64,000 nt of DNA. Origin: Cohnella sp. AR92. Lineage in GTDB: Bacteria > Bacillota > Bacilli > Paenibacillales > Paenibacillaceae. The translations under genes were made by a program, and so were the position numbers. The notes below the pieces were generated by a model. The model worked only from the letters and a program-made list of their open reading frames with translations. It was not told the DNA's origin and made no database searches. The DNA is taken from NCBI RefSeq assembly GCF_003990975.1, contig NZ_RZJR01000011.1:1-64000 (forward strand). The letters run 5' to 3'. This document shows positions 44,408 through 54,749 of the stretch, one piece after another (the stretch's first letter is position 1; each line of letters begins with the position of its first letter).

Positions 44408-44619
44408 AGGGGGCAAGGCCCCTTTTGTTCTCCTTCCTTTCGTTTGTTGGCTGGATAAGGAAGGTTCCCGCCCAGCCCCTACGGCCATAACATGACATTA
44501 ATAGGCAAATATTTCGGCATTTCCTCATTGACGGAAAAGTTGGCATCTGCTAAAGTATTAATACCAACTAAGTTAATAGGAATTATAACATTGTCCCACA
44601 ACTCGGGAGGTTCGCATAC

Positions 44620-45435
44620 GTGACCAACATGCTGCGGAGCCGATGGTGGAGCTGGGGATTTCGCAGCGCCGTCATGCTTTATTTCGTTGTCCTAATCGTT
44701 TTCCCTATTCTCGGAATCTACGGCCAATCCTTCTCGGACGGCTGGACTTCGTTCATCGACAACATAACGGAGCCTCTTGCCTGGAAGGCTGTCCTGCTGA
44801 CGGTCAAGCTCGCGATCGTCGCCACGGCGATCAATATCCTGATCGGCACGATGTCGGGCTGGGTCCTGACGCGCTACCGCTTCCCCGGGAGGAAGCTGCT
44901 GAACAGCTTGGTCGACCTTCCGTTCGCCTTGCCGACCGCCGTCGTCGGATTGATGATCCTGCTGCTGCTCGGCCCTCGGAGTTCGGTCGGCCATTGGGCG
45001 GACTCGCTCGGATTCTCGATCCTGTTCCATGAGCCGGCGATCGTCATCGCGATGGTGTTCGTCACCTTCCCCTTCGTCATCCGGGCGGTACAGCCCCTGC
45101 TGGAGGAGATCGACGCTTCCGAGGAGGAGGCCGCCTACACGATGGGGGCGACGAAGGCGAAGACGTTCTTCCGGGTCCTTCTGCCGAACATGATGCCTGG
45201 CATCGTGAGCGGCGCGATGCTGGCGTTCTCCAGAGCGCTGGCCGAATTCGGGGCCGTCGTGCTGGTCGCCGGCAACATTCCGGGAAGAACGCAGGTCGCT
45301 TCGGTGTATATCTTCGGCCAGATCGAGAGCGATCATCCGGCCGCCGCGGCCGCCGTGTCCGTTCTGCTGCTTACCTTCTCGTTCCTCATTCTCTGGCTCG
45401 TGAACTACGTGCAGACGAGGAGGACGGGAAGATGA
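44620..45435 (+). CDS. cysT: Sulfate/thiosulfate ABC permease CysT
   Basis: This 271-residue inner-membrane permease has six helices and the EAA loop ASEEEAAYTMGATKAKTFFRVLLPNMMPG (about 165-193). The GTG at 44620 has GGGAGG nine bases upstream. It opens a four-gene sulfate importer; its stop overlaps the cysW start. About 25 bases upstream of the ribosome site, AATACCAACTAAGTTAATA followed by GGAATT partly matches the CymR box of Firmicute cysteine control, suggesting sulfur-status regulation. Confidence 0.95.
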   Translation: MTNMLRSRWWSWGFRSAVMLYFVVLIVFPILGIYGQSFSDGWTSFIDNITEPLAWKAVLLTVKLAIVATAINILIGTMSGWVLTRYRFPGRKLLNSLVDLPFALPTAVVGLMILLLLGPRSSVGHWADSLGFSILFHEPAIVIAMVFVTFPFVIRAVQPLLEEIDASEEEAAYTMGATKAKTFFRVLLPNMMPGIVSGAMLAFSRALAEFGAVVLVAGNIPGRTQVASVYIFGQIESDHPAAAAAVSVLLLTFSFLILWLVNYVQTRRTGR

Positions 45436-46232
45436 CGATAAGAAGGCTATGGATCGGTTTAACCTTTGTTTTATTCGCCCTGCTGCTCGGCATTCCGGTC
45501 ATTCGAATCGCGATCGGCGCGTTCGATGACGGCTGGAGCGGATTCGCGGACGGAATCGGAAGGCCGGAGGCGCAGCATGCGCTGATGATGACGGGAATCA
45601 TCGTGGTGATCGTCACGGCGATCAACGCCGTGTTCGGCGTCATGCTGGCCCTGTATCTGGTACGGGCCAACTGGCTAGGAAAGCAGCTGAAGCGGCTGCT
45701 CAACAGCGTCGTGGATCTTCCGTTCGCCGTGTCCCCGATTATCGGCGGCCTTATGATCGTGCTCCTGCTAGGTCCCGATGCCGCTCTCGGCGCCCTGCTG
45801 AACAAGGCGGGAATCGATATCGTTTATGCGCTTCCCGGAATGGTCATCGCGACGCTGTTTGTGACCTTCCCTCTGATCATCCGCGAGGTCATGCCCGTGC
45901 TGCAGGAGATCGGAGCCTCTCAGGAGGAAGCTGCCCATATGCTAGGCGCCTATCCATGGACGACGTTCTGGAGGGTGACTTGGCCTTCCATTCGCTGGAG
46001 CGTCGTGTACGGGGTCGTCCTGACGGTCGCCCGTACGCTCGGCGAATTCGGAGCCGTGCTCGTCGTCTCGGGCAACATCCTTTTCAAGACGCAGACCGCT
46101 ACGACCTTGGTCTACCAGGACGTAGAGAACTTCAACGTGACGGCCGCCAATTCGGTCGCGCTGGTGCTTGCCGCTTGCTCCATCGGTCTTCTTCTGTTCA
46201 TGGAATGGATCAAATCCCGCAAAGAGAGCTAA
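45432..46232 (+). CDS. cysW: Sulfate ABC permease CysW
   Basis: This 266-residue partner permease has six predicted helices and the EAA loop ASQEEAAHMLGAYPWTTFWRVTWPSIRW (about 159-186). ATGA overlaps the cysT stop. CysT and CysW form the sulfate channel heterodimer. Confidence 0.95.
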   Translation: MTIRRLWIGLTFVLFALLLGIPVIRIAIGAFDDGWSGFADGIGRPEAQHALMMTGIIVVIVTAINAVFGVMLALYLVRANWLGKQLKRLLNSVVDLPFAVSPIIGGLMIVLLLGPDAALGALLNKAGIDIVYALPGMVIATLFVTFPLIIREVMPVLQEIGASQEEAAHMLGAYPWTTFWRVTWPSIRWSVVYGVVLTVARTLGEFGAVLVVSGNILFKTQTATTLVYQDVENFNVTAANSVALVLAACSIGLLLFMEWIKSRKES

Positions 46233-46265
46233 GGATCGATCATTATCGATAAGGGGTGCGTGTAT

Positions 46266-47330
46266 ATGCATGTGGAAGTAACCGGCTTAAACAAGAGGTT
46301 CGGAGAATTTCAAGCGGTCTCGGACGTGAGCTTCTCCATTGCCAAGGGTCAGCTCATCGGGCTGCTCGGTCCGAGCGGCGGAGGCAAAACGTCGATTCTG
46401 CGCATGCTCGCCGGCCTGGAGACTCCGGACGGCGGCGATATCGTTTTCCACGGGCAGCGGGTGAACGATCTGCCTCCCCAAGAGCGAGGAATCGGCTTCG
46501 TGTTCCAGAACTACGCGCTCTTCAAGCACATGACCGTCGCCGACAACATCGCGTTCGGACTGGAGGTCAAGAAGTGGAGCAAGGCCCGCATCAAGGAGAG
46601 GGTGGCGGAGCTCGTCGAGCTGACCGGCTTGTCCGGCTTCGAGAAGCGATATCCGCATCAGCTCTCCGGCGGGCAGCGCCAGCGCGTCGCGTTCGCGAGA
46701 GCGCTCGCTCCCGAGCCTCAGCTGCTGCTGCTTGACGAACCGTTCGCGGCGATCGACGCGAAGATCCGTCACGAGCTCCGCTCTTGGCTACGCGAGATGA
46801 TCGACCGCCTCGGCATCACGTCGATCTTCGTCACTCACGACCAGGACGAAGCGATCGAAGTGGCGGACGAGATCATGATCATCAACAAAGGCGTACTGGA
46901 GCAGAAGGGCTCCCCTTGGGAAATCTATAAGGATCCCAAGACGCCGTTCGTCGCAGGCTTCATCGGCGAATCGACTCTGGTTGAAGACATCTCCGCCCTG
47001 AAGGGCTTTAAGGAAGCGGCGAATTGGCCGGGCACGAAGGGGCTTATTCGTCCCGAGTATATCGAAGTGGGCAAGGATAACGAGTTCACCTTGCTGTCGG
47101 CGACGGAGAAGGGCAAGGTCAGCCACATCCACTTCCGCGGCAGCGAATGGCTCGTCGAGATTCAGATCGGAGACATCAAGCTGGTCACTTACCGTTCGCT
47201 CGAGAAGCGGGTCCTGCAGGTCGGCGACGAAGTGCACGTTCTGATTCATCGCGCTTATCTATTCAACAGCAAAGACAATTGGGTCATGGAGAATTCGCTC
47301 AAGGTGGATCCTCTTCCGGTCCATATCTAA
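46266..47330 (+). CDS. cysA: Sulfate ABC transporter ATPase CysA
   Basis: This 354-residue ATPase has Walker A GPSGGGKTS (about 35-43), the Q loop, signature LSGGQRQRVAFARAL, Walker B LLLLDEPFAAID and the switch His in FVTHDQDEA, followed by a C-terminal regulatory beta domain typical of CysA/MalK types. The ATG at 46266 is used because AAGGGGTG is eight bases upstream; the preceding in-frame GTG is too close to it. It energises CysT/CysW. Confidence 0.95.
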   Translation: MHVEVTGLNKRFGEFQAVSDVSFSIAKGQLIGLLGPSGGGKTSILRMLAGLETPDGGDIVFHGQRVNDLPPQERGIGFVFQNYALFKHMTVADNIAFGLEVKKWSKARIKERVAELVELTGLSGFEKRYPHQLSGGQRQRVAFARALAPEPQLLLLDEPFAAIDAKIRHELRSWLREMIDRLGITSIFVTHDQDEAIEVADEIMIINKGVLEQKGSPWEIYKDPKTPFVAGFIGESTLVEDISALKGFKEAANWPGTKGLIRPEYIEVGKDNEFTLLSATEKGKVSHIHFRGSEWLVEIQIGDIKLVTYRSLEKRVLQVGDEVHVLIHRAYLFNSKDNWVMENSLKVDPLPVHI

Positions 47331-47434
47331 GGATAGGCCGCCGGAGCTGTCGGAATAAGGACGGCTCCGGCGGTTTGCCGAACAAGGCAACGAGAGTAGG
47401 AGCCTACGGAGGCACTACGGGGAGGGCATACGCA

Positions 47435-48523
47435 ATGCGACTCGCAAGTGAGCAATCGCCTCGGCGCCGCAGAACCGGATTAGCCGGATGGGTGCCATTC
47501 TTGCTTCTGGCCGGACTTCTGGCCGGCTGCGGGAATCAAGCGGCGGGCGTGCCGGCGGATTCGTCGGAAGCCGCGCCGGAAGGCAAAACGATCACGCTCG
47601 TCATCGGCGCCTATTCCGTGGCGAAGGACGCGCTGCAGCAGATTCTTCCGAAGTTCCGCGAGGAGTGGAAGGAGAAGACCGGCCAGGACGTTCGATTCCA
47701 GGAATCCTACGAGGCGTCCGGAACGCAGGCTAGGGCGATCGCAGGCGGCTTCGAGGCGGACGTCGCGGTCTTGTCGATGGAAGGAGACATGGACAAGATC
47801 ACGAAAGCCGGCCTCATGGGCACGGAGTGGAGGGACGGGGAGAACGGGGGCATGGTAACCCGATCCATCGTCGTAATGGGGACGAGGAAGGGCAATCCTC
47901 TCGGGATCAAGGATTTCGGCGATCTGGCCAAGCCGGGAGTCAAGGTGCTCTATCCGAATCCGCAGACGTCCGGCGGGGCGCAATGGGATATCAACGCGCT
48001 CTACGGCGCGGGGCTGATGCAGGCGGAGGAAGCGACGGGCAAGAAGGATGAAGCGGCGGCGAAGCAGTTCCTCGTCGACATTCATAAGAACATCGAATCG
48101 ATGGACAAGAGCGGCCGGGCGTCGATGGCCGCCTTCGAATACGGAGTCGGCGACGTCATCGTCACCTATGAGAACGAGCTGCTCGCGAGGATCGCGCAGG
48201 GAGTCGACTACGAAGTGATCACGCCAAGCCATACGATTCGGATCGAGAACCCGGCTGCCGTCATCACGGCGAACGCCGACAAGCATGGCGTTCGCCAGGC
48301 CGCGGATGCGTTCGTGGAGTATCTGCACGGAGACGAAGCGCAGGAGATCTTCGCGGAGAACGGCTTCCGTCCGGTCTCGGACAACGTGGCGGCGAAGTGG
48401 GCGGACAAGTTCGCGGTGCCGGAGAAGCTGTTCGACATCGGCTACCTGGGCGGATGGAGCGAGGTTCGCAAGAAGCTGTACTCCGACAAGGGCGTCTGGT
48501 ACCAGGTGCTCGCCGGAATCTGA
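47435..48523 (+). CDS. cysP: Sulfate ABC transporter substrate-binding lipoprotein
   Basis: This 362-residue protein has a lipoprotein signal with a twin-basic N-terminus and GLLAGC (C32), then the Sbp/CysP fold starting ITLVIGAYSVAKDALQQILPKF with ESYEASGTQARAIAGGFEADVAVLSM. GGGGAGGG precedes the ATG. Position after the ATPase gene is unusual; in many Bacilli the binding-protein gene comes first. It captures sulfate or thiosulfate outside the membrane. Confidence 0.92.
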   Translation: MRLASEQSPRRRRTGLAGWVPFLLLAGLLAGCGNQAAGVPADSSEAAPEGKTITLVIGAYSVAKDALQQILPKFREEWKEKTGQDVRFQESYEASGTQARAIAGGFEADVAVLSMEGDMDKITKAGLMGTEWRDGENGGMVTRSIVVMGTRKGNPLGIKDFGDLAKPGVKVLYPNPQTSGGAQWDINALYGAGLMQAEEATGKKDEAAAKQFLVDIHKNIESMDKSGRASMAAFEYGVGDVIVTYENELLARIAQGVDYEVITPSHTIRIENPAAVITANADKHGVRQAADAFVEYLHGDEAQEIFAENGFRPVSDNVAAKWADKFAVPEKLFDIGYLGGWSEVRKKLYSDKGVWYQVLAGI

Positions 48524-48556
48524 TCGGGATCGGACCGGACCGGACCGGACCGCAAG

Positions 48557-48581
48557 AGAAGCCTTCGGGCTTCTTTTTTTT
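48557..48581 (+). terminator. Terminator of the sulfate importer operon
   Basis: AGAAGCC pairs with GGCTTCT around a TTCG tetraloop and is followed by T8. Just upstream, CGGAC is repeated four times (48530-48553). Confidence 0.97.
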
Positions 48582-48720
48582 GGCCGCTAAACTGGAACGC
48601 GATACCGCTTCATTCGTATTAACAGATCGGGTTCTTCCGCCTAAGAAGAGGAACAGTCGATTTTCCCCGGAAGGATAAGCTATAATGAATGGTAACATCA
48701 ACCGCCCAGGAGGTCCTCAC

Positions 48721-49722
48721 TTGTCGAAACCGAGCAGTATTAGAACAGCTACTTTTCTGTTGTATATTGATTTGCTTTACATCATGTTCAATGTGGTGAT
48801 GTCGATAAGCAACAATTCGGATGATTTTAACGCCGGAGTCATCCCGTTGCTTATCGTTCGTTTCATTCTTCCGATCGCTTTGGCCTTGTTCTTCCTCAAC
48901 AAGCGCAAATATTGGCCTACGTTGATCATGGGTTTCTTTGTATTATGGTTAAGCTCGATCGACTTGGTCACGATGGTGCTGTCGTTCGCGTCGCTGCTGT
49001 TCCTGTTCAATCGCAAGAGCCGCGATTACCTGCGGAACGTATCGGACAGGCTCGGCGAGGAAGCGCAAGCGATCGATATCGACGCAACCGTCGATCCGGT
49101 CGAGGCGGAAGCGACCGTCGAGCCGGACGAGGCCGCAGCCGAGCCTTCCTCCGGGAAGGAAGCTCTGCCTGGAGGCGAGAAACGCGAAGGGGAGGCAACG
49201 GCTGCCGTCTCGGCCGCCAAAAAGCCGAAGCCGAGCGCCGACCCGGTTATCGAGATCAGAGAGGCGGCTCCGGGGGATGCCGAGGTCATTCACTCGCTGA
49301 TGATGGAAGCGTTCGAGGAGTTCCGCAAGGCGGTGCCGCCTTCCAGCGCTCTTAACGAGACGGCGGAAGGCATTCGCGAAGCGCTCGAATCCGGCAAGGA
49401 ATCGGCCGCGATTCTCTACGAAGACAACCTTCCGTCCGCTATGATTCGCTACAAGCTTGACGGAGACGCGATTTACTTCTTCCGCCTGTCGGTCGTTCCG
49501 GCAAGACGGAAGCGCGGTCTCGCCCGCATGCTGGTCGAATGGATCGAGCAGAAGGGGCGCAGCAAGGGCATGTCCCGCAGCACCTGCATGGTGCGCCAGA
49601 CGGTTCACCGCAACCTGGTCATGTACGAGAACATGGGCTACGAAGTGACGGGACAGGAGCTGTTCGTCCGCCCGGAAGGCTCGGTAACGTCGCTTAAGCT
49701 GGAGAAGTACATCGGGCTGTGA
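48721..49722 (+). CDS. Four-helix membrane protein fused to a GNAT acetyltransferase
   Basis: The first 100 residues hold about four membrane helices (IRTATFLLYIDLLYIMFNVVM, VIPLLIVRFILPIALALFFL, TLIMGFFVLWLSS, LVTMVLSFASLLFLF). An acidic, Ala/Glu-rich linker of about 80 residues follows, then a GNAT domain (about 182-320; acetyl-CoA loop ARRKRGLARMLVEW, end NLVMYENMGYEVTGQELF). The TTG at 48721 is chosen because AGGAGG lies six bases upstream; ATG 48685 has none and overlaps a TATAAT. Membrane-tethered GNATs are uncommon, so it could modify envelope proteins or lipids. Its stop codon lies in a repeat. Confidence 0.85.
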   Translation: MSKPSSIRTATFLLYIDLLYIMFNVVMSISNNSDDFNAGVIPLLIVRFILPIALALFFLNKRKYWPTLIMGFFVLWLSSIDLVTMVLSFASLLFLFNRKSRDYLRNVSDRLGEEAQAIDIDATVDPVEAEATVEPDEAAAEPSSGKEALPGGEKREGEATAAVSAAKKPKPSADPVIEIREAAPGDAEVIHSLMMEAFEEFRKAVPPSSALNETAEGIREALESGKESAAILYEDNLPSAMIRYKLDGDAIYFFRLSVVPARRKRGLARMLVEWIEQKGRSKGMSRSTCMVRQTVHRNLVMYENMGYEVTGQELFVRPEGSVTSLKLEKYIGL

Positions 49723-49794
49723 CGCGATGTTGTCGGGTTGCAACACCGAACGGCCGCCTGGTGAACCCTGTAACCCGATTTTGTCGGGTTACAG
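49717..49794. repeat. Two copies of a palindromic repeat, 51 bp apart
   Basis: The second copy (49768-49794) is a perfect hairpin: arm CTGTAACCCGA, loop ttttg, arm TCGGGTTACAG. The first (49717-49743) is degenerate but aligned at a spacing of exactly 51 bp and contains the TGA stop of the GNAT gene. The architecture (11-base arms, five-base loop) equals that of array 1 at 29885, with unrelated sequence. Confidence 0.85.
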
Positions 49795-49834
49795 CTTCAC
49801 CTCCGCTGAAGTAGAAACATTAAGCGAATGAAAA

Positions 49835-49881
49835 AAACAGGGGTTGCCCATAAGATTTTACTTATGGTGCAACCCCTGTTT
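49835..49881. terminator. Bidirectional terminator between convergent genes
   Basis: AAACAGGGGTTG pairs with CAACCCCTGTTT and CCATAAG with CTTATGG, giving a long near-perfect stem. Confidence 0.93.
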
Positions 49882-49897
49882 GGCGTGAGCTGAAATC

Positions 49898-50701
49898 TTA
49901 CGCCTGAAGCACGAACTTCTCCAGGACGTGAGCCACGCCGTCGTCGTTATTGCTCAAGGTGACGTAGTTCGCGATGTTCTTCAGCTCCGGGATGGCGTTG
50001 GCCATCGCGACGCCGAGTCCCGCGGCTTCGATCATCTCGTGGTCGTTCCAGGCGTCGCCGATCGCGATCGTCTCCTCCATCGGGAACCCATAGTGGGCCG
50101 CCAGGAACCGGAGCGCATGCCCTTTCGTTCCTTCGGGATGCAGGAATTCGAGATAGTTCGCTTTGGACTTCGTGAGGTGGACGCCTTCGCCGAGCAGGGG
50201 GCGAAGAACCGGAATCAGAGCGTCCAGCTTGGCCGGATCGTCGATAATGATGAGCTTCGTATGATTGCCTTCGGGAAGACGGTCCAGCTCGGGCTCGACG
50301 ATATAAGGAATGCCGGATTGCTTCGCGTAGGCGGCAAGCTTGTCGCCGTTATCGAAGGAATAAAGCTGGTCGTTGATGTAGGTCTGCAGGTGAAGGTTAT
50401 GCTTGCGCGTGTATTCATACAGGAAACGAACCTTCTCGTAAGGGACGGAGCGCTCGTAGAGCACTTCCTCGTCAAGCAGGTTGCGAATGAGAGAGCCTTG
50501 GTACGTAATGATCGGGACGTTGAGCCCGACTTGGGCGGCTACCCGCTTCGCCGAAGCGAACATGCGGCCCGTCGCGATCGTCAGATGCGCACCTTGCGCG
50601 ATCGCCTCCGCCATGGCGCTTCGAGTCTTCTCCGAGACGGTCAGATCGTCCGTCAGAAGGGTGTCGTCCAGGTCCATCGCAATCAAACGGTATTTCGTCA
50701 T
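49898..50701 (-). CDS. Cof-type HAD-IIB phosphatase
   Basis: This 267-residue hydrolase has the HAD motifs: nucleophile DLDDTLL (D11/D13), motif II Thr in TIATGRMF, the Lys of HLTKSKANYLEF and acidic DAWNDHEMIEAAG. The IIB cap places it in the Cof/YbjI group that dephosphorylates sugar or nucleotide phosphates. GGAGAGAT lies before its ATG. Substrate is not known. Confidence 0.95.
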   Translation of the reverse strand: MTKYRLIAMDLDDTLLTDDLTVSEKTRSAMAEAIAQGAHLTIATGRMFASAKRVAAQVGLNVPIITYQGSLIRNLLDEEVLYERSVPYEKVRFLYEYTRKHNLHLQTYINDQLYSFDNGDKLAAYAKQSGIPYIVEPELDRLPEGNHTKLIIIDDPAKLDALIPVLRPLLGEGVHLTKSKANYLEFLHPEGTKGHALRFLAAHYGFPMEETIAIGDAWNDHEMIEAAGLGVAMANAIPELKNIANYVTLSNNDDGVAHVLEKFVLQA

Positions 50702-50834
50702 GGTGATCTCTCCTTATCCGATAGCTTCTATCTGATCTTCAAGAATTGTATAGCATTCGCTTGCCGTCCGACAAGCGCGAACAAGCCGCCTAGCCGGTCG
50801 AGGCAACGTCCTCGGCCGGTTGGCGGCTTCATAT

Positions 50835-51689
50835 TCAAGCGCGATGGGAGGCTTCGACCTTCTCGCTCAGCCACTTCCGTATGACGGCGAACACGGCGCC
50901 GCGCTCCGTCTCGTTGTGAAGCTCGTGACGGTACCCCGGCCATTCGATCAGCTTGCAGTTCGCCCCGGCGTTCTCGGCGAACTGCCGGCTCGCCTGAAGC
51001 GAGGTGACCTTGTCGTCGCCGCCGTGCATGAGCAGAACGGGAACGGATAGCCGGCTCGCATTGGCAATCGCCCACTGGCCGGCGCGGCTGACCCCGAAGA
51101 AGAAGCGAGCGGTAATATAGCCATGGCCTTCGGGGTCTTCGGCGATTCGCCGGATCATCGCGGGATCCGAGGTCAGCCTCTCGGCGACGAGCGGGCGATG
51201 GTTCGTATAATGAGGGTAGATGCGTTCGACGAAGCGTCCCAGCATAGCCTGAAGAGGCGGCGGATTGAACGCGAGCTTCAGCCACGGGCTCGAGACGATG
51301 GCGCCGGCGATGTTCGGCTGATGACGAAGCAGGTAGTTCAGCGTCAAGTTGCCGCCCATGCTGTGGCCGTAAAGGAAGGCAGGCAAGCGGGGATAGCGGC
51401 GAGCGGCCTCCGCGAGCAGATACTCGGGACCTTCAAGCAAAGCGTCGTAGCTGGGAGCATGGCCTCGCTTGCCGGGAGTCCTTCCGTGGCCGTACTGGTC
51501 GAAGGCCCAGACGACATAACCTTTCTGGACAAGCATCTCGGCGACATGCCTGTAGCGTCCGGTATGCTCGCCCATTCCATGAACCAGACCGATGAAGGCT
51601 TTGGCTTGCGCGGGATCCTCCGGCAGCCACTCGCAGGCGAACATCGGGGTATTGTCCCGCGTTCGCCATTCCGTCTCCCTATAGCTCAT
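50835..51689 (-). CDS. Alpha/beta hydrolase, monoacylglycerol-lipase-like
   Basis: This 284-residue hydrolase has the oxyanion and nucleophile motifs FIGLVHGMGEHTGRY and YGHSMGGNL, with the acid in HGGDDKVTS and the catalytic His in GYRHELHNE. It matches the Serine aminopeptidase S33/lysophospholipase group. The start at 51689 follows GAGAGGTGCAGGGAAGG; an earlier ATG 72 bases upstream would add an unlikely basic peptide. It stands alone. Confidence 0.93.
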   Translation of the reverse strand: MSYRETEWRTRDNTPMFACEWLPEDPAQAKAFIGLVHGMGEHTGRYRHVAEMLVQKGYVVWAFDQYGHGRTPGKRGHAPSYDALLEGPEYLLAEAARRYPRLPAFLYGHSMGGNLTLNYLLRHQPNIAGAIVSSPWLKLAFNPPPLQAMLGRFVERIYPHYTNHRPLVAERLTSDPAMIRRIAEDPEGHGYITARFFFGVSRAGQWAIANASRLSVPVLLMHGGDDKVTSLQASRQFAENAGANCKLIEWPGYRHELHNETERGAVFAVIRKWLSEKVEASHRA

Positions 51690-51839
51690 CCTTCCCTGCA
51701 CCTCTCTTCCTTTGTTCCGTATTCCTCTATTCTTTGTAGCCCAAAAAACGAACAATTGCAATCCCGAGGCATCTCGGCATGCGATAGCAACCTTCCGCCG
51801 CGGGGCATCGTCTGTTTAGGACAGAGGAGGTTAGGTCAA

Positions 51840-52865
51840 ATGAAAAAGAACAGAAGCAAGACCAAGCTGCTGGCCGTCGTCATGGCTTCGTCGCTTATCG
51901 CGGCCGGACTGTCCGCCTGCGGGAATAACAACGATACGGCGGCTACGGCGTCCGGCTCGCCTTCGGCTACGGCGCCTGTCCCTACGTCTTCGGGCCCTGC
52001 CCCTTCCGAGAAATCGGAGGACGCCGCGATCCTGGAAGCTTTTAAAGCAAAGATAGCCCAGAAGGCTGCCCTTGCGGATCTGAACGCTCAACTCGACAGC
52101 GATCTGCCGAAGGTATCCGACGGGACGGCGGAAGAGTTGCTGCGGGAGCTTCTCTCCTATTACGAAGCGCAGCTGCCGGAACTGCAGAAGCAGTTCGAAT
52201 CGGATACGCTGCAGCAGCAGCTTCAGAAGCTTCAGTGGCCGCTGCCGATTGGCGATTTGACCGCCATAACGGGCGCGATCGAAGACGAAGCCGCCCGCAA
52301 GCAGGTTCAAGAGGCTCTGGACGGAGGCTTCAAGCTGGAGACGGCGGAAGGCTTTGTTTTCCCCGTGGTGGACTACGGCAAGCTGAATAAATACGATTCT
52401 TACGCGACTCCGGCCATGAAGGATTATATCGCTCTGCTGGCCGTCGAGTCGAATCAGAAGACGGCTTCCGACGGAGGGCTTGTCATCTCCTGGGAGGAGC
52501 TGGCGAACCGTACGCTGGCCGCCGAGCGGTATGTGAAGGATTATCCGGATTCGCCGGAGAGAGAAGCGGCAGCCCAGAGATACATGCAATACCTGACCGA
52601 TCTGCTCTACGGGTTGGATAATACGCCGATCTTCGACTTCGATACCTATAAAGCGAAGCCGGAAATCACCGAACTTTATAAGAAGATCGTCAGCGAGCAT
52701 CCGGACACCGTAACGGCGAAGCTGGCCGGGCAGTTCCTGGACGTTCTCGACAAGACGGACGGCTACGTGTTCCGCAAAGGCAAAGACGGAAGCCAGACGA
52801 ACCTTCCGGAAGTGCAGGCTTTCCGCGAGCAATTGGAGTCGCAAGCCAAGTCGTTGATCGGTTAA
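51840..52865 (+). CDS. Lipoprotein of unknown function, helical
   Basis: A 341-residue lipoprotein (signal with AAGLSAC, C27) followed by a Ser/Thr/Ala/Pro linker to about 60. The rest appears almost all alpha-helical with Tyr/Asp-rich segments (LLSYYEAQLPELQKQFESDTLQQQL; DYPDSPEREAAAQRYMQYLTDLLYGLDNTPIFDF). I do not recognise a named domain. The layout suggests an extracytoplasmic helical-repeat protein, perhaps protein-binding. GAGGAGG precedes the ATG. Confidence 0.8.
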   Translation: MKKNRSKTKLLAVVMASSLIAAGLSACGNNNDTAATASGSPSATAPVPTSSGPAPSEKSEDAAILEAFKAKIAQKAALADLNAQLDSDLPKVSDGTAEELLRELLSYYEAQLPELQKQFESDTLQQQLQKLQWPLPIGDLTAITGAIEDEAARKQVQEALDGGFKLETAEGFVFPVVDYGKLNKYDSYATPAMKDYIALLAVESNQKTASDGGLVISWEELANRTLAAERYVKDYPDSPEREAAAQRYMQYLTDLLYGLDNTPIFDFDTYKAKPEITELYKKIVSEHPDTVTAKLAGQFLDVLDKTDGYVFRKGKDGSQTNLPEVQAFREQLESQAKSLIG

Positions 52866-52952
52866 ACGAGCCGCTCCGCAGGAACGGCCAAATATGAATA
52901 AAGACTCGCCAACTTTGCACACCTTTACCGTATGCCTTTTGCGACGAAATGA

Positions 52953-54365
<1,413 letters not shown>

Positions 54366-54378
54366 GAGTTGATAAAGC

Positions 54379-54417
54379 CGGCTCCTCGGATCATTACGAT
54401 CCGGGGGCCGTTTTGTT
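54379..54417 (+). terminator. Terminator after the beta-glucosidase gene
   Basis: CGGCTCC and GGATC pair with GATCC and GGGGGCCG, followed by TTTTGTT. Confidence 0.8.
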
Positions 54418-54462
54418 ATTTTTAAGAGTTAATCCCATTCCTGATTCCTCTAGAATGTTCTT

Positions 54463-54655
54463 ACGGAACTGAGAGACGTTATATTGATGAATTCCAAGCT
54501 TTTTTTATTTTAACGGAACTGAGGGCCTCTATTTCCCGCAATATGCCAATCTAAAGGAGGATTCTCTAAGAATAAGATCCTCCAATTCCGTTAGAATTTG
54601 CATCGTCTTATATAAGGCATTTAAGGGTCTGATACTTCCGTTAGAGGCAAACGGC
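54463..54655. repeat. Four copies of a 50-bp-spaced repeat, two in each orientation
   Basis: ACGGAACTGAG occurs at 54463 and 54513 (50 bp apart). On the opposite strand the related CTAACGGAA occurs twice (TTCCGT at 54586 and 54636, again 50 bp apart). A GGAGGAT/ATCCTCC hairpin lies between the two orientations (about 54556-54583). No gene is seen in the 378-base gap between 54366 and 54743. This repeat family seems common in Paenibacillus-like genomes, by recall. Confidence 0.75.
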
Positions 54656-54749
54656 GCGGGGAAGGCATTTCTTGAGGCGTTTAGACACGCTCCCGCAAAT
54701 CCATTACAATAAATAGAAGCTTACTAAATGGAAAGAAGGAACTATGCAT

